Origin: Gaiellasilicea sp046594445
Lineage (GTDB): Bacteria; Actinomycetota; Thermoleophilia; Gaiellales; Gaiellaceae
DNA length: 64,000 bases
Direction: 5' to 3'
Assembly (NCBI GenBank): GCA_046594445.1
Contig: JBKJSM010000018.1
Location: forward strand, 20,011-84,010
A program made the translations under genes and the position numbers. Shown in pieces: positions 1-8,315 of the stretch. Positions within the stretch are counted from its first letter, which is position 1. Each line of letters opens with the position of its first letter. The notes below the pieces were generated by a model that worked only from the letters and a program-made list of their open reading frames with translations, made no database searches and was not told the origin of the DNA.

Positions 1-43
1 CCGCGACCTCGACCAGTTCCTCTTCCCAACGGTCAAGCTCCAT
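1..43 (-). CDS. 5' end of an unidentified gene (partial)
   Basis: Only the first 14 codons are inside the window. They read MELDRWEEELVEVA on the minus strand. An AAGGAG ribosome binding site lies 6 bases before the ATG, which makes this a convincing gene start divergent from the IclR regulator gene. The fragment is too short to assign a family; its position suggests it may belong to the same regulated locus. Confidence 0.5.
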   Translation of the reverse strand, partial: MELDRWEEELVEVA

Positions 44-186
44 CGTGACTCCTTCCCGTGCGGTCGCCAGCAGCGGTTGTTCCACAGAATGAAACCCGAA
101 AACTCTTAGCGTAACGGTTCTACCAACTCCCGTGATCAGTGTCAATGGCGCCGCAGCCCGAACTTGACGCGTCCGACACCGTCCGA

Positions 187-192
187 TACCGT
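187..192 (+). promoter_or_regulatory. Candidate leaderless -10 box for the IclR gene
   Basis: TACCGT lies 7 bases before a GTG that would start the IclR protein at position 200. It matches the TANNNT-N6/7-start pattern seen repeatedly in this window. No ribosome binding site precedes the alternative TTG start at 164. Confidence 0.35.
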
Positions 193-199
193 CATTCGA

Positions 200-982
200 G
201 TGGCGACGCATGTTCCAGTAGATGAAACGCCACGCCCGTACGCGGTGCGCGCCGTCGACCGCGTGCTCGACGTGCTGGACGCCCTGCGGGCGCGCCCGCG
301 GGGCGCGTCTCTCGTCGAGATCGCGAGCGCGACCGGCCTTCCGCGCAGCTCGGCGTTCCGCTACCTGGCGACGCTCGAGGCGCGGGACTACGTCGAACGC
401 GACGCGAACGGCTCGGCGTACCGCCTCGGCACCGCGCTCGCAGACGCTCGGCCGCGGCTGAGCTCGCTCGCCGCGGCCGCGAAGCCGCACCTCGAGGAGC
501 TGCGCGACCGGCTCCAGGACACCGTCAACCTCGGCGTCCTCGACGGTACGCGGGTCACGTACCTCGAGATCCTCGAGAGCCCGATGGCGGTTCGCTTCGC
601 CGTCCGGCCCGGCGACCGCAACCCAATCCACTGCACGGCCCTCGGCAAGGCGCTCGCCGCGCAGCTCGACGACGCCGAGATCCGCCGGATCCTGGCGGCG
701 GAGGGGATGGCGCGGGTGACGCCGAGGACGATCACGGAACCGGTCCAGCTCCTCCGCGAGATCGCGGAGGTGCGCAGGCGCGGCTTCGCCGTTGAGAGCG
801 GCGAGAACGAGGAGGGCGGCGGCTGCGTCGCCGTCGTGATCTCCGGGTTCGACGTGCCGGCTGCGGTCAGCGTCAGCGCTCCCGACGCGCGGCTCTCGCC
901 GGAACGAGTCCAGGAGGTGGCGGCGGCGCTCCGCGACGTGGCCGCACGCGTCGCCGACGAGCTCCAGCAGATGGATGCCTGA
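200..982 (+). CDS. IclR-family transcriptional regulator
   Basis: A DNA-binding regulator likely to control the catabolic genes directly downstream. The N-terminal winged helix (about residues 20-75, with RAVDRVLDVLDAL and a recognition helix around GLPRSSAFRYL) is followed by an IclR effector domain containing RPGDRNPIHCTALGKA and a C-terminal segment ending near residue 255. I place the start at GTG 200 because of the -10-like TACCGT; a TTG at 164 would add 12 residues. The stop overlaps the next gene's ATG by 8 bases, so the regulator is translationally coupled to the creatininase-type gene. IclR proteins commonly sense aromatic or small organic acids; the ligand here is unknown. Confidence 0.9.
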   Translation: MATHVPVDETPRPYAVRAVDRVLDVLDALRARPRGASLVEIASATGLPRSSAFRYLATLEARDYVERDANGSAYRLGTALADARPRLSSLAAAAKPHLEELRDRLQDTVNLGVLDGTRVTYLEILESPMAVRFAVRPGDRNPIHCTALGKALAAQLDDAEIRRILAAEGMARVTPRTITEPVQLLREIAEVRRRGFAVESGENEEGGGCVAVVISGFDVPAAVSVSAPDARLSPERVQEVAAALRDVAARVADELQQMDA

Positions 983-1742
983 GGTCGCGCGCCTGACCTG
1001 GCCGGAAGCGCGCGACGCGCTCGAGCGCGCGAGCCTTGCCGTCGTCGCCGTCGGCAGCTGCGAGCAGCACGGGCCGCACCTCACGCTCGACACGGACAGC
1101 GCGATCGCGCAGGAGTTCGCGCGGCGCCTCGCCGACGATCTCGGCGAGCGCGCGCTGCTCTGCCCGCCGCTCGCGTACGGCCTGTCGGAGCATCACATGA
1201 GCTTCCCGGGAACGCTCACGCTGCGCGCGCCGACGCTGCTCGGGTTCCTCGCCGACCTCGTGGAGAGCCTCGTGCACTGGGGTCTGCGCCGGCTGCTCGT
1301 CGTCAACGGCCACGGCGGCAACATCGACGCGATCCGGCTCGCCGCCCGCAGCGCGCGCCGCGACCAGGGCGCGCTCGTCGCGGGCGTGATGTGGGCGCAG
1401 CTGGCGGCGGACGTCGCCGCCGAGCGCGCGACGAGCGACCGCTACGGGCACGCGTGCGAGATCGAGACGTCGGTCGCGATGGTTCTCGCACCCGCGTCGG
1501 TGTACGCGGACCGCATCGCCGAGCCACGCCCGGCCGACGGAGGCGACCCGCTGACGGATCCGCCGGCGCCGCGCGTCGACCGTCCGACGTGGTTCGACGA
1601 GTGGACCCAGAACGGCGCGCTCGGCGACGCGCGCCTCGCGAGCCACGAGCTCGGGACGGATGTTGTCGAGACGGCCTACGGCCGCGCGATCGGGTTTGCG
1701 CAACGGTTCGCGAACGAACCGCTGCCCGAGAAAGGAGGGTGA
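975..1742 (+). CDS. Creatininase-family amidohydrolase
   Basis: A 255-residue metal-dependent amidohydrolase of the creatininase fold. The family signature GSCEQHGPHLTLDTD lies near residues 27-41, NGHGGN near residue 112 and a later Glu in CEIETS; these supply the expected divalent-metal ligands. Family members open cyclic amides (creatinine, formylaminopyrimidine) or process mycofactocin; no mycofactocin genes are visible here, so a catabolic amidase role is more likely. It begins inside the end of the IclR gene and ends 1 base before the aldehyde dehydrogenase GTG. Confidence 0.88.
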   Translation: MPEVARLTWPEARDALERASLAVVAVGSCEQHGPHLTLDTDSAIAQEFARRLADDLGERALLCPPLAYGLSEHHMSFPGTLTLRAPTLLGFLADLVESLVHWGLRRLLVVNGHGGNIDAIRLAARSARRDQGALVAGVMWAQLAADVAAERATSDRYGHACEIETSVAMVLAPASVYADRIAEPRPADGGDPLTDPPAPRVDRPTWFDEWTQNGALGDARLASHELGTDVVETAYGRAIGFAQRFANEPLPEKGG

Positions 1743-1743
1743 C

Positions 1744-3213
1744 GTGGCGATCGAAACGGCCAAGCGCATCCGGCTCCTGATCGACGACGAGTGGGTCGAC
1801 GCGAAGGACACCGATCCCGTCGCGCTGACGAGCCCCGCGACGGGCGAGGAGATCGCGCTCGTCGAGCAGGGAACGCGCGACGACGTTCGGCGCGCGATCG
1901 GCGCGGCGACGTCCGCGCTCGAGCCGCTCGCGCGCATGACGGCATTCGAGCGCGCCGCGCTCTGCCACCGCGTCGCCGACCTCCTGCTCGAGCGCAAGAA
2001 GGCGATCGCACGCGACCTGTCGGCCGAGCAGGGAAAGCCGTACCGCGCCGAGGCGCTGCCGGAGGTCGAAGTCGCAGCGGACATGTTCCGCGACGCCGCC
2101 GAGTGCGCCAAGCGCCTGGACACGTTCGTGCACCAGACGTCGGATCCGGCGAAGCGGATCCTGACGATCCGCCAGGCGCGCGGCGTCTACGGGATCATCA
2201 CACCCTGGAACTTCCCGGTCGCGATCCCGAGCGAGTACCTCTCCGCTGGGCTCGCGACTGGCAACTCGATGGTGTGGAAGCCGTCGGAGTGGACGCCGAT
2301 CTCCGCGGCGCACGTGGCCGCGTGCTTCCTCGACGCCGGAGTGCCGCGCGGCACGCTCAACCTCGTCCTCGGCGACCCGGCGGAGGTCGGCGACGAGGTC
2401 GTCGGCAACCCCGGCGTCGTCGCCATCGGTCTCACCGGGAGCAGCCGCACGGGCGAGACCGTTGCACGCCGCGCCGCGGGCAAGCCGATGCTGCTCGAGC
2501 TCGGCGGGAACGGGCCGACGATCGTCTTCGACGACGCCGATCTCGAGAGCGCCGTCCGCCGCATCGCGTTCGGCTGCTTCGCCAACGCCGGGCAGATCTG
2601 CGACTCGACGGAGCGCATCCTCGTCCAGCGCGGCGTCCACGACGACTTCGTCGCGGGGCTCGTCGAGGAGGCGCGCAACGTGCGGCTCGGCTCGCCGTTC
2701 GACGAGGAGACGACGATGGGGCCGGTCACGAACGAGCCGACCGCGGCGAAGATGGACGACCACGTCGCGGACGCCGTCGCGAAGGGGGCCGAGGTCGTCT
2801 TCGGCGGTGCGCGCAGCGACGGATTCTCGACGCGCCTGTACTACCAGCCGACCGTCATCGACCACGTGCCGCCGTCAGCGAAGGTGAACCTCGAGGAGAC
2901 GTTCGGACCGGTGGCGCCGGTGCTGACGTTCTCGGACGAGGAGGAGGCGCTGGCGTGGGCGAACGCGAGCCCGTTCGGCCTCCTCGGCAGCGTCTTCACA
3001 CGGGACATCGGGCGCGCGTTCCGTGTCGCCGAGCGGATGCAGACGGGCGGCGTCAACGTCAACGAGACCTCGGCGTACTGGCAGCCGCACACGCCGATCG
3101 GCGGCTTCACGGGGAAGCAGAGCGGCATCGGCCGGATCGGCGGCATGTACACGCTGCTCGAGATGACGCAGGTGAAGACGATCGCGATCGACGTCGCCGG
3201 CGGTGCGCGATGA
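1744..3213 (+). CDS. NAD(P)-dependent aldehyde dehydrogenase
   Basis: Oxidises an aldehyde to the acid using NAD(P). The 489-residue protein has the complete ALDH core: PWNFP in the cofactor domain, the general-base Glu in LELGGNGP and the catalytic Cys in NAGQICDST. The start is GTG 1744, set by AAAGGAGG at 1731-1738; an ATG further upstream lies inside the preceding gene and adds sequence unlike the family. It resembles succinate-semialdehyde/lactaldehyde-type dehydrogenases, but substrate cannot be read from sequence. It shares an ATGA overlap with the following aminotransferase gene, so the two are coupled. Confidence 0.93.
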   Translation: MAIETAKRIRLLIDDEWVDAKDTDPVALTSPATGEEIALVEQGTRDDVRRAIGAATSALEPLARMTAFERAALCHRVADLLLERKKAIARDLSAEQGKPYRAEALPEVEVAADMFRDAAECAKRLDTFVHQTSDPAKRILTIRQARGVYGIITPWNFPVAIPSEYLSAGLATGNSMVWKPSEWTPISAAHVAACFLDAGVPRGTLNLVLGDPAEVGDEVVGNPGVVAIGLTGSSRTGETVARRAAGKPMLLELGGNGPTIVFDDADLESAVRRIAFGCFANAGQICDSTERILVQRGVHDDFVAGLVEEARNVRLGSPFDEETTMGPVTNEPTAAKMDDHVADAVAKGAEVVFGGARSDGFSTRLYYQPTVIDHVPPSAKVNLEETFGPVAPVLTFSDEEEALAWANASPFGLLGSVFTRDIGRAFRVAERMQTGGVNVNETSAYWQPHTPIGGFTGKQSGIGRIGGMYTLLEMTQVKTIAIDVAGGAR

Positions 3214-4469
3214 CCGTCACGGCGACGTCCGCCAACCTGCGCGAGCGCGCTGCGCGGCGGCTGCCCGGCGGCGTCAACTCGAACGTCCGCCTCGACGCGC
3301 CGCGCATCTTCTTCGCGCGAGGCCAAGGCGCATGGCTGTGGGACGTCGACGGACGCGACTACGTCGACTACCTCCTCGGGCAGGGCCCCGCCTTCCTCGG
3401 GCACGGACCGGAGCCCGTGCAGCGAGCGGTCGCGGAAGCGTGCGCGAACGGCACCGTCTACGGCGCGCAGCATCCGCTCGAGGTCGAGGCCGCCGAGCGG
3501 CTGTGCGAGGTGCTCCGGTGGCCCGAGATGGTGCGCTTCGGGATGACGGGGACGGAAACGGTGCAGGCGGCGATCCGGCTCGCGCGCGCCGCGACCGGCC
3601 GCCGGCACGTTGTCCGCTTCGAGGGGCACTACCACGGCTGGCTGGACAACGTGCTGCTCGCTCCTGAGCCCGGGGCGGCCAAGCCGGCGAGCGCCGGCCA
3701 GCTCCCCGAGGCTCTCTCGGATTGCATCGTCCTACCGTGGAACGACCTCGGCGTACTGACCGACGCGCTCGACCGCGAAGGCGACGACGTCTGCGCGGTG
3801 CTGATGGAGCCGGCGATGCTGAACGCCGGCTCGATCGCGCCGCTGCCGGGCTACCTCGAAGGCGTCAGGGATCTGTGCTCGAGCCGCGGCATCGTCCTCG
3901 TGTTCGACGAGGTGATCACGGGCTTCCGGCTCGCGCTCGGCGGCGCCGCGGAGCGGTTCGGCGTCACACCCGACCTCGCCGTCTACGGGAAGGCGATGGC
4001 CGGCGGGTGGCCGGTCGCCGCGCTCGCCGGGCGGGCGGAGCTGATGGAGCGCTTCGGCAGCGCTGAGGTCAACCACTCCGGCACCTTCAACGGGAACGTC
4101 ATGGCGGCTGCGGCCACGCTCGCGACGCTCGAGGTCCTCATCGAGGAGCAGCCGCACGAACGGATCGAAGAGCTCGGCACGAAGCTCATGGAGGGGTTGC
4201 GCGCGGTTGCGGCGTCGGCGTCGGTGCCGCTGCGCGTGCGCGGCTTCCCCGTCGCGTTTCACGCGTCGTTCGGCGAAGACGGCGACCTGCGCGACTTCCG
4301 TAGCGTCAAGGCGCTCGACGCCGCCGCGTACAGGCAGCTGGCGCTGCAGCTCGTCGATGCAGGCGTGTGGGTCGCGGCGCGCGGGATCTGGTACATGTCG
4401 GCCGCGCACGGCGAGCGCGAGATCGAGGCCACGCTCGAGCGCGCGCAGCGCGCTCTCGCCGCGTTGTGA
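3210..4469 (+). CDS. Class III aminotransferase, glutamate-1-semialdehyde aminomutase-like
   Basis: A PLP-dependent enzyme of 419 residues resembling HemL. It carries LPGGVNSNVR at the N-terminus, FEGHYHGW, DEVITGFR and the cofactor lysine in YGKAMAGGWPV. Within a catabolic operon beside an aldehyde dehydrogenase it is more likely a transaminase or aminomutase acting on an amino acid substrate than the tetrapyrrole enzyme. ATG 3210 overlaps the previous stop (ATGA), and its own stop overlaps the next GTG (GTGA). Family is certain; biological substrate is not. Confidence 0.9.
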   Translation: MTVTATSANLRERAARRLPGGVNSNVRLDAPRIFFARGQGAWLWDVDGRDYVDYLLGQGPAFLGHGPEPVQRAVAEACANGTVYGAQHPLEVEAAERLCEVLRWPEMVRFGMTGTETVQAAIRLARAATGRRHVVRFEGHYHGWLDNVLLAPEPGAAKPASAGQLPEALSDCIVLPWNDLGVLTDALDREGDDVCAVLMEPAMLNAGSIAPLPGYLEGVRDLCSSRGIVLVFDEVITGFRLALGGAAERFGVTPDLAVYGKAMAGGWPVAALAGRAELMERFGSAEVNHSGTFNGNVMAAAATLATLEVLIEEQPHERIEELGTKLMEGLRAVAASASVPLRVRGFPVAFHASFGEDGDLRDFRSVKALDAAAYRQLALQLVDAGVWVAARGIWYMSAAHGEREIEATLERAQRALAAL

Positions 4470-5899
4470 GCCGCGTCGGCGTCGCCGGCGTCTGGCATGA
4501 GACGAACACGTTCTCCGCCCGCGCGACGACGCTCGCCGACTTCAAAGCGCTGGAGCTCCTGCGCGGCGACGACATCGTCGACAGGCACGCCGGCACGGGG
4601 ACCGTCGTCGGCGGGATGATCGCCTCCGGCGACTTCGACGTCGTGCCGCTCGCGACGGCGGGCGCGTGGCCGGCGGGGCGCGTGACGCGTGACGCGCTCG
4701 ATGAGATCTTCGCTCGGCTCGGTGACGAACTCGCTCGCGCGCGCGTCGACGCCCTTCTCCTCGACCTGCACGGCGCGATGGTTGCGGAGGGCGTCGACGA
4801 CGTCGAGCTGGAGACGCTGCGGCTCGTGCGCGGAGTCGCCGCGGACGTGCCGCTCGTGGCCGTGCACGACCTGCACGGCAACCCGTCGCCGGCGGCGGTC
4901 GAGCTGTGCGACGCGTTCGTCGCGTACGACACGTATCCGCACGTCGACATGCGCGAGCGCGGCGTGGAGGCCGCGCATCTGCTCGCGCAGATCCTCGGCG
5001 GCCGCGCGCTCCGGTCGATCGTCGGCAAGGTACCGTTGCTGTCGACGCCGCTCGGGCAGGCGACGGACGCGACACCGATGCGCGATCTCGCGGCGCGGGC
5101 ACGCGAGCTCGAGCTGCGCGACGGGATCGCACGGATCTCGCTGCTGCCCGGCTTCCCCTTCAGCGACGTCGAGCGCGCCGGCTTCAGCGTCGTCGTCACG
5201 TTCGAGCCGCGCGCGGAGGCGGCGGCGCGGGAGGTCGCGGCGGAGCTGACGGCGGAGGTCGAGCGGCGAGCGCAGGAATTCACCGTCGAACGCGACGGCG
5301 CCGAGGAGGCGGTGCGGCGCGCGCTCGCGGCGCCGAGGCGGCCAGTCGTGCTCGCAGACGTCGGCGACAATATCGGCGGCGGCGCTCCCGGCGACGGCAC
5401 GGCGATCCTCGCGCAGCTCCTGGAGCAGGGCGCGCAGGGCGCGGTCGTGCCGCTCGCCGACGCCGAGGTCGCACGCGCCGCGGCACGAGCAGGCGTTGGC
5501 ACCTCGCTGCATGTGGACGTCGGCGGCAAGACCGACGACCTGCACGGCCCGCCCGTGCACGTCGAGGCGCGCGTGCTGCGAATCACCGACGGCCGCTACC
5601 GAGGCGGCGGCACGTGGAAGACGGGGCAGGCGTTCTCGATGGGAACAACCGCGGTGCTCGAGGTCGGCGGCGTCACGCTCGTCGTCATGGAGTGCGCGGT
5701 GCCGCCGTTCCACGCGGAGCAGCTTCTGTCCGTCGGCATCGAGCCGCGCGACGCCGCGATCATCGTCGTCAAGGGCGCGGTCGCGTGGCGCGCCGCCTAC
5801 GGCGACGTTGCCGCCGAGGTGATCGAGGTCGATACGCCCGGCATCTGCCCGCTCGACCCGCTGTCGCTGCCACGGACGACGACGCCGATGCGAGCATGA
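4466..5899 (+). CDS. M81 family metallopeptidase (MlrC-like)
   Basis: A 477-residue zinc hydrolase related to MlrC of the microcystin-degradation pathway. Visible family motifs are GVWHETNTFS at the N-terminus, DLHGAM and DLHGNPSP, DTYPHVDM and ADVGDNIGGGAPGDGT; the first and middle histidines/aspartates are the expected metal ligands. The start is GTG 4466 in a GTGA overlap; an ATG about 100 bases upstream lies in the aminotransferase gene and gives arginine-rich shadow sequence. M81 genes are common in amino acid/amide catabolic clusters. The natural substrate is unknown. Confidence 0.88.
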   Translation: MSRVGVAGVWHETNTFSARATTLADFKALELLRGDDIVDRHAGTGTVVGGMIASGDFDVVPLATAGAWPAGRVTRDALDEIFARLGDELARARVDALLLDLHGAMVAEGVDDVELETLRLVRGVAADVPLVAVHDLHGNPSPAAVELCDAFVAYDTYPHVDMRERGVEAAHLLAQILGGRALRSIVGKVPLLSTPLGQATDATPMRDLAARARELELRDGIARISLLPGFPFSDVERAGFSVVVTFEPRAEAAAREVAAELTAEVERRAQEFTVERDGAEEAVRRALAAPRRPVVLADVGDNIGGGAPGDGTAILAQLLEQGAQGAVVPLADAEVARAAARAGVGTSLHVDVGGKTDDLHGPPVHVEARVLRITDGRYRGGGTWKTGQAFSMGTTAVLEVGGVTLVVMECAVPPFHAEQLLSVGIEPRDAAIIVVKGAVAWRAAYGDVAAEVIEVDTPGICPLDPLSLPRTTTPMRA

Positions 5900-6363
5900 G
5901 CGTCGTGAACGCGGATGAGCGGTTCGCGCAGCTCGGCCTCGAGCTGCCGGAGATCCCGGCAACGCCGTTTACGCCCCGTCTGCGGCCCGTCGTCGTCCAC
6001 CGCGATGTCGCCTACCTCTCCGGCATCGGCCCGATCGGAGTCCGCGGTGCGGTCGGCCGCGACGTGACGACCGAGCAGGGCTACGCGGCGGCGCGCCTGA
6101 CAGCGCTGTACATGTTCCGGCAGATCATCGGCGCGCTCGGAACGCTCGACCGGGTCGAGCGCTGGGTGAAGGTACTCGGCTTCATCCGCTCAGCGCCCGA
6201 CTTCGACGACCAGCCGAGCGTGCTGAACGGCTTCTCGGATCTGGTCGTGGAGGTGTACGGCGAGGAGCGCGGCCTCTGCGCACGCTCGGCGATTGGCACG
6301 AGCGACCTTCCGCTGGGGATGCCGGTGGAGGTCGAAGCCGTCGTCGCCGTCCGCGGCAGCTGA
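5896..6363 (+). CDS. RidA/YjgF/YER057c-family protein
   Basis: A 155-residue member of the RidA superfamily (reactive enamine/imine deaminase). The central fold HRDVAYLSGIGPIGVRG and the C-terminal CARSAIGTSDLPLGMPVEVEAVVAV, which carries the usual conserved arginine, are present. It starts at ATG 5896, overlapping the M81 stop. In an operon with a PLP aminotransferase, a RidA protein plausibly clears enamine intermediates, or it may have become a pathway-specific hydrolase. It is the last gene of this operon. Confidence 0.88.
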   Translation: MSVVNADERFAQLGLELPEIPATPFTPRLRPVVVHRDVAYLSGIGPIGVRGAVGRDVTTEQGYAAARLTALYMFRQIIGALGTLDRVERWVKVLGFIRSAPDFDDQPSVLNGFSDLVVEVYGEERGLCARSAIGTSDLPLGMPVEVEAVVAVRGS

Positions 6364-6472
6364 GCGAGCGCCGCTCAGGCCGCGCCGGGCGATGGTAAGG
6401 AGGGAGTCGGCAGTCGAGTCCGCCATAGGGCTTCCGAAAACTTGCTGCACAGACGCGGTTTTCGTGAGCCGC

Positions 6473-7018
6473 CTAGCCGGCGCGGCGGCGCAGCTCGGTC
6501 TCGACCGTTTCGATGTCGAGGCCGCGCGCGGCGATGAGGGCGTAGGCATGGAAGACGAGGTCGGCGACCTCCTCGACCAGGCGCTCGTCCGACTCGGAGG
6601 CGCCCGCCAGAGCTGCCTCCAGTCCTTCCTCCCCCACCTTGCGCGCCGCCAGCGCGGGATCGTCGAGCAGCGTGACGACGTACGAGCCTGGCGGACGCTC
6701 CTGTGCGCGCTCCTTGATCCTCCGCCACAGCCAAGGGGCGAAGCACGACGCAGCTCCTGTGTGGCAGACGGGCCCCGCCGGCCGGACGCGCAACAGGAGC
6801 GCGTCGCCGTCGCAGTCGTCGCGCAACTCCTCGACCGCGAGCGTGTTGCCGGAGGTCGCTCCCTTGTGCCAGTACTCCTGCCGCGAGCGGCTCCAGAACC
6901 AGGCCTCGCCGCTCTCGCGCGTCCGGCGCTGCGCCTCCTCGTCCATCCACGCGAGCATCAGCACACGATCCGTCTCGGCGTCCTGGACGATCACCGGGGT
7001 CAGAGCCGGACGTTCCAT
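6473..7018 (-). CDS. hisIE: Bifunctional phosphoribosyl-AMP cyclohydrolase / phosphoribosyl-ATP pyrophosphatase
   Basis: Catalyses steps 2 and 3 of histidine synthesis. The N-terminal HisI domain (about residues 1-95) shows MLAWMDEEA, SRQEYWHKGATSGN, the metal-site DDCDGDALL and GPVCHTG. The C-terminal HisE domain (about 105-181) shows KVGEEGLEAALA and DLVFHAYALIAARG. Length 181 is slightly below the usual ~200 for the fusion. The ATG at 7018 lies inside the end of hisF (19-base overlap) behind GGAGGCGGG. It is the last gene of the minus-strand his operon. Confidence 0.95.
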   Translation of the reverse strand: MERPALTPVIVQDAETDRVLMLAWMDEEAQRRTRESGEAWFWSRSRQEYWHKGATSGNTLAVEELRDDCDGDALLLRVRPAGPVCHTGAASCFAPWLWRRIKERAQERPPGSYVVTLLDDPALAARKVGEEGLEAALAGASESDERLVEEVADLVFHAYALIAARGLDIETVETELRRRAG

Positions 7019-7740
7019 CCCGCCTCCTTCAGCTCCGCCTTCAACTCTCGGAGCCGCTCCGGCCGCTCGTGCACGATCGACGCAACGAGCGCGGCCTGGG
7101 CGCCGGTTTCGAAGGCCTCGGCCAGGTGACGAGCCTCGCCCGCGCCGCCTGAGGCGATCACGGGCGCCTCGACCGACTCGGCGATCGCTCTCGTCAGCTC
7201 GAGGTCGTATCCCTGCCGCGTCCCGTCGGCGTCGATCGAGGTCACCAGCAGCTCCCCCGCGCCCCGGTCGACGGCCTCGCGCGCCCAGACGACGGTGTCG
7301 GCGTCGCGCGGGCGTCGGCCTCCGTGGGTGACGACGCGGCCGGCGCGGGAGTCGATCGCGCAGACCACCGCCTGCGAGCCGAACTCCTCGGCGAGATCGG
7401 TCAGCAGATAGGGCTGCTCGAACGCGGCGCGGTTGATCGCGACCTTGTCGGCGCCCGCCCGCAGGAGCGAGCGGGCGTCCTCGAGGCCGGAGACGCCACC
7501 GCCGACGGTGAACGGGATCGTCAGCTGCTCGGCCGCGCGCTCGACCAGCTCGAGCGTGGGCCCGCGACCCTCGACGCTCGCGGTGATGTCGAGGAAGACG
7601 AGCTCGTCCGCGCCGAGCGCCGAGTAGCGCTGCGCGAGCTCGACCGGGTCGCCGACATCCCGCAGCGACTCGAACCGCACGCCCTTGACGACGCGTCCGC
7701 CCGTGACGTCGAGACAGGGGATCAGACGCTTTTTGACCAT
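7000..7740 (-). CDS. hisF: Imidazole glycerol phosphate synthase, cyclase subunit HisF
   Basis: A (beta/alpha)8 cyclase of 246 residues that converts PRFAR plus ammonia from HisH into IGP and AICAR. Catalytic Asp11 lies in LIPCLDVTGGRV and the second acid in VCAIDSRAGR; phosphate-binding loops VGGGVS and ASGGAG are intact. It overlaps hisH by 19 bases and hisIE by 19 bases, consistent with tight coupling of the HisH-HisF complex. Confidence 0.97.
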   Translation of the reverse strand: MVKKRLIPCLDVTGGRVVKGVRFESLRDVGDPVELAQRYSALGADELVFLDITASVEGRGPTLELVERAAEQLTIPFTVGGGVSGLEDARSLLRAGADKVAINRAAFEQPYLLTDLAEEFGSQAVVCAIDSRAGRVVTHGGRRPRDADTVVWAREAVDRGAGELLVTSIDADGTRQGYDLELTRAIAESVEAPVIASGGAGEARHLAEAFETGAQAALVASIVHERPERLRELKAELKEAGWNVRL

Positions 7741-8315
7741 CGCAGCGCGTTCTCGAGCAGGTGCGCGCCGGCGGCGCCGCTTCGCTCGGGATGGAACTGG
7801 ACGCCGGCGAGCGGCCCGGCCTCGACGGCAGCGACGATCGTTCCCCCGTGCTCGACGCGTGCGACGGCGACGTCGTCCTCCGGCTCGGGGGCGAAGCTGT
7901 GCGCGAAGTAGAAGTCCTCACCGTCCAGCCCAGCGAGGAGCGGCGAGGGTCGCGTCGCCTCGAGTGCGTTCCAGCCCATGTGCGGGACCGTCCGCGCCCG
8001 CAGTCGGCGCACCGGCCCGCGCAGCAACCCGAGCCCGCGCCCGCCCTCCTCGCTCTCGCCGAAGAAGAGCTGGAGTCCGACACAGATCCCAAGGATCGGC
8101 CGGCCGGCCGCGGCGCGCTCGCGGAGCGCGTCTGCGAGCGACCCGAGCCCGCGCGCGGCGCTCTCGACGTGCCCGACGCCGGCGATGACTGCGAGGTCCG
8201 CTTCCCGGAGCTCGGTCGGGTCGGAGGTGACCACCGGCTCCGCGCCGGCCCGGCCGAGCGCCGAGCAGACGCTGCGCAGGTTCCCTGCGCCGTAGTCGGC
8301 CAGGACGACCCTCAT
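7722..8315 (-). CDS. hisH: Imidazole glycerol phosphate synthase, glutamine amidotransferase subunit HisH
   Basis: The glutaminase partner of HisF. This 197-residue class I amidotransferase has the nucleophile Cys78 in ILGICVG and the His/Glu pair in GVQFHPERSG; DYGAGNLRSV at the N-terminus is typical. The loop usually written PGVG reads AGVGHVESA here. ATG 8315 overlaps the stop of hisCB by 4 bases (ATGA). Confidence 0.96.
   Translation of the reverse strand: MRVVLADYGAGNLRSVCSALGRAGAEPVVTSDPTELREADLAVIAGVGHVESAARGLGSLADALRERAAAGRPILGICVGLQLFFGESEEGGRGLGLLRGPVRRLRARTVPHMGWNALEATRPSPLLAGLDGEDFYFAHSFAPEPEDDVAVARVEHGGTIVAAVEAGPLAGVQFHPERSGAAGAHLLENALRWSKSV

Noticed and set aside
1791..3209. 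An upstream extension that would fuse 473 extra residues to the aminotransferase at 3210
   Set aside because: The extension is arginine-rich shadow sequence of the aldehyde dehydrogenase; the ATGA overlap at 3210 is the real start.
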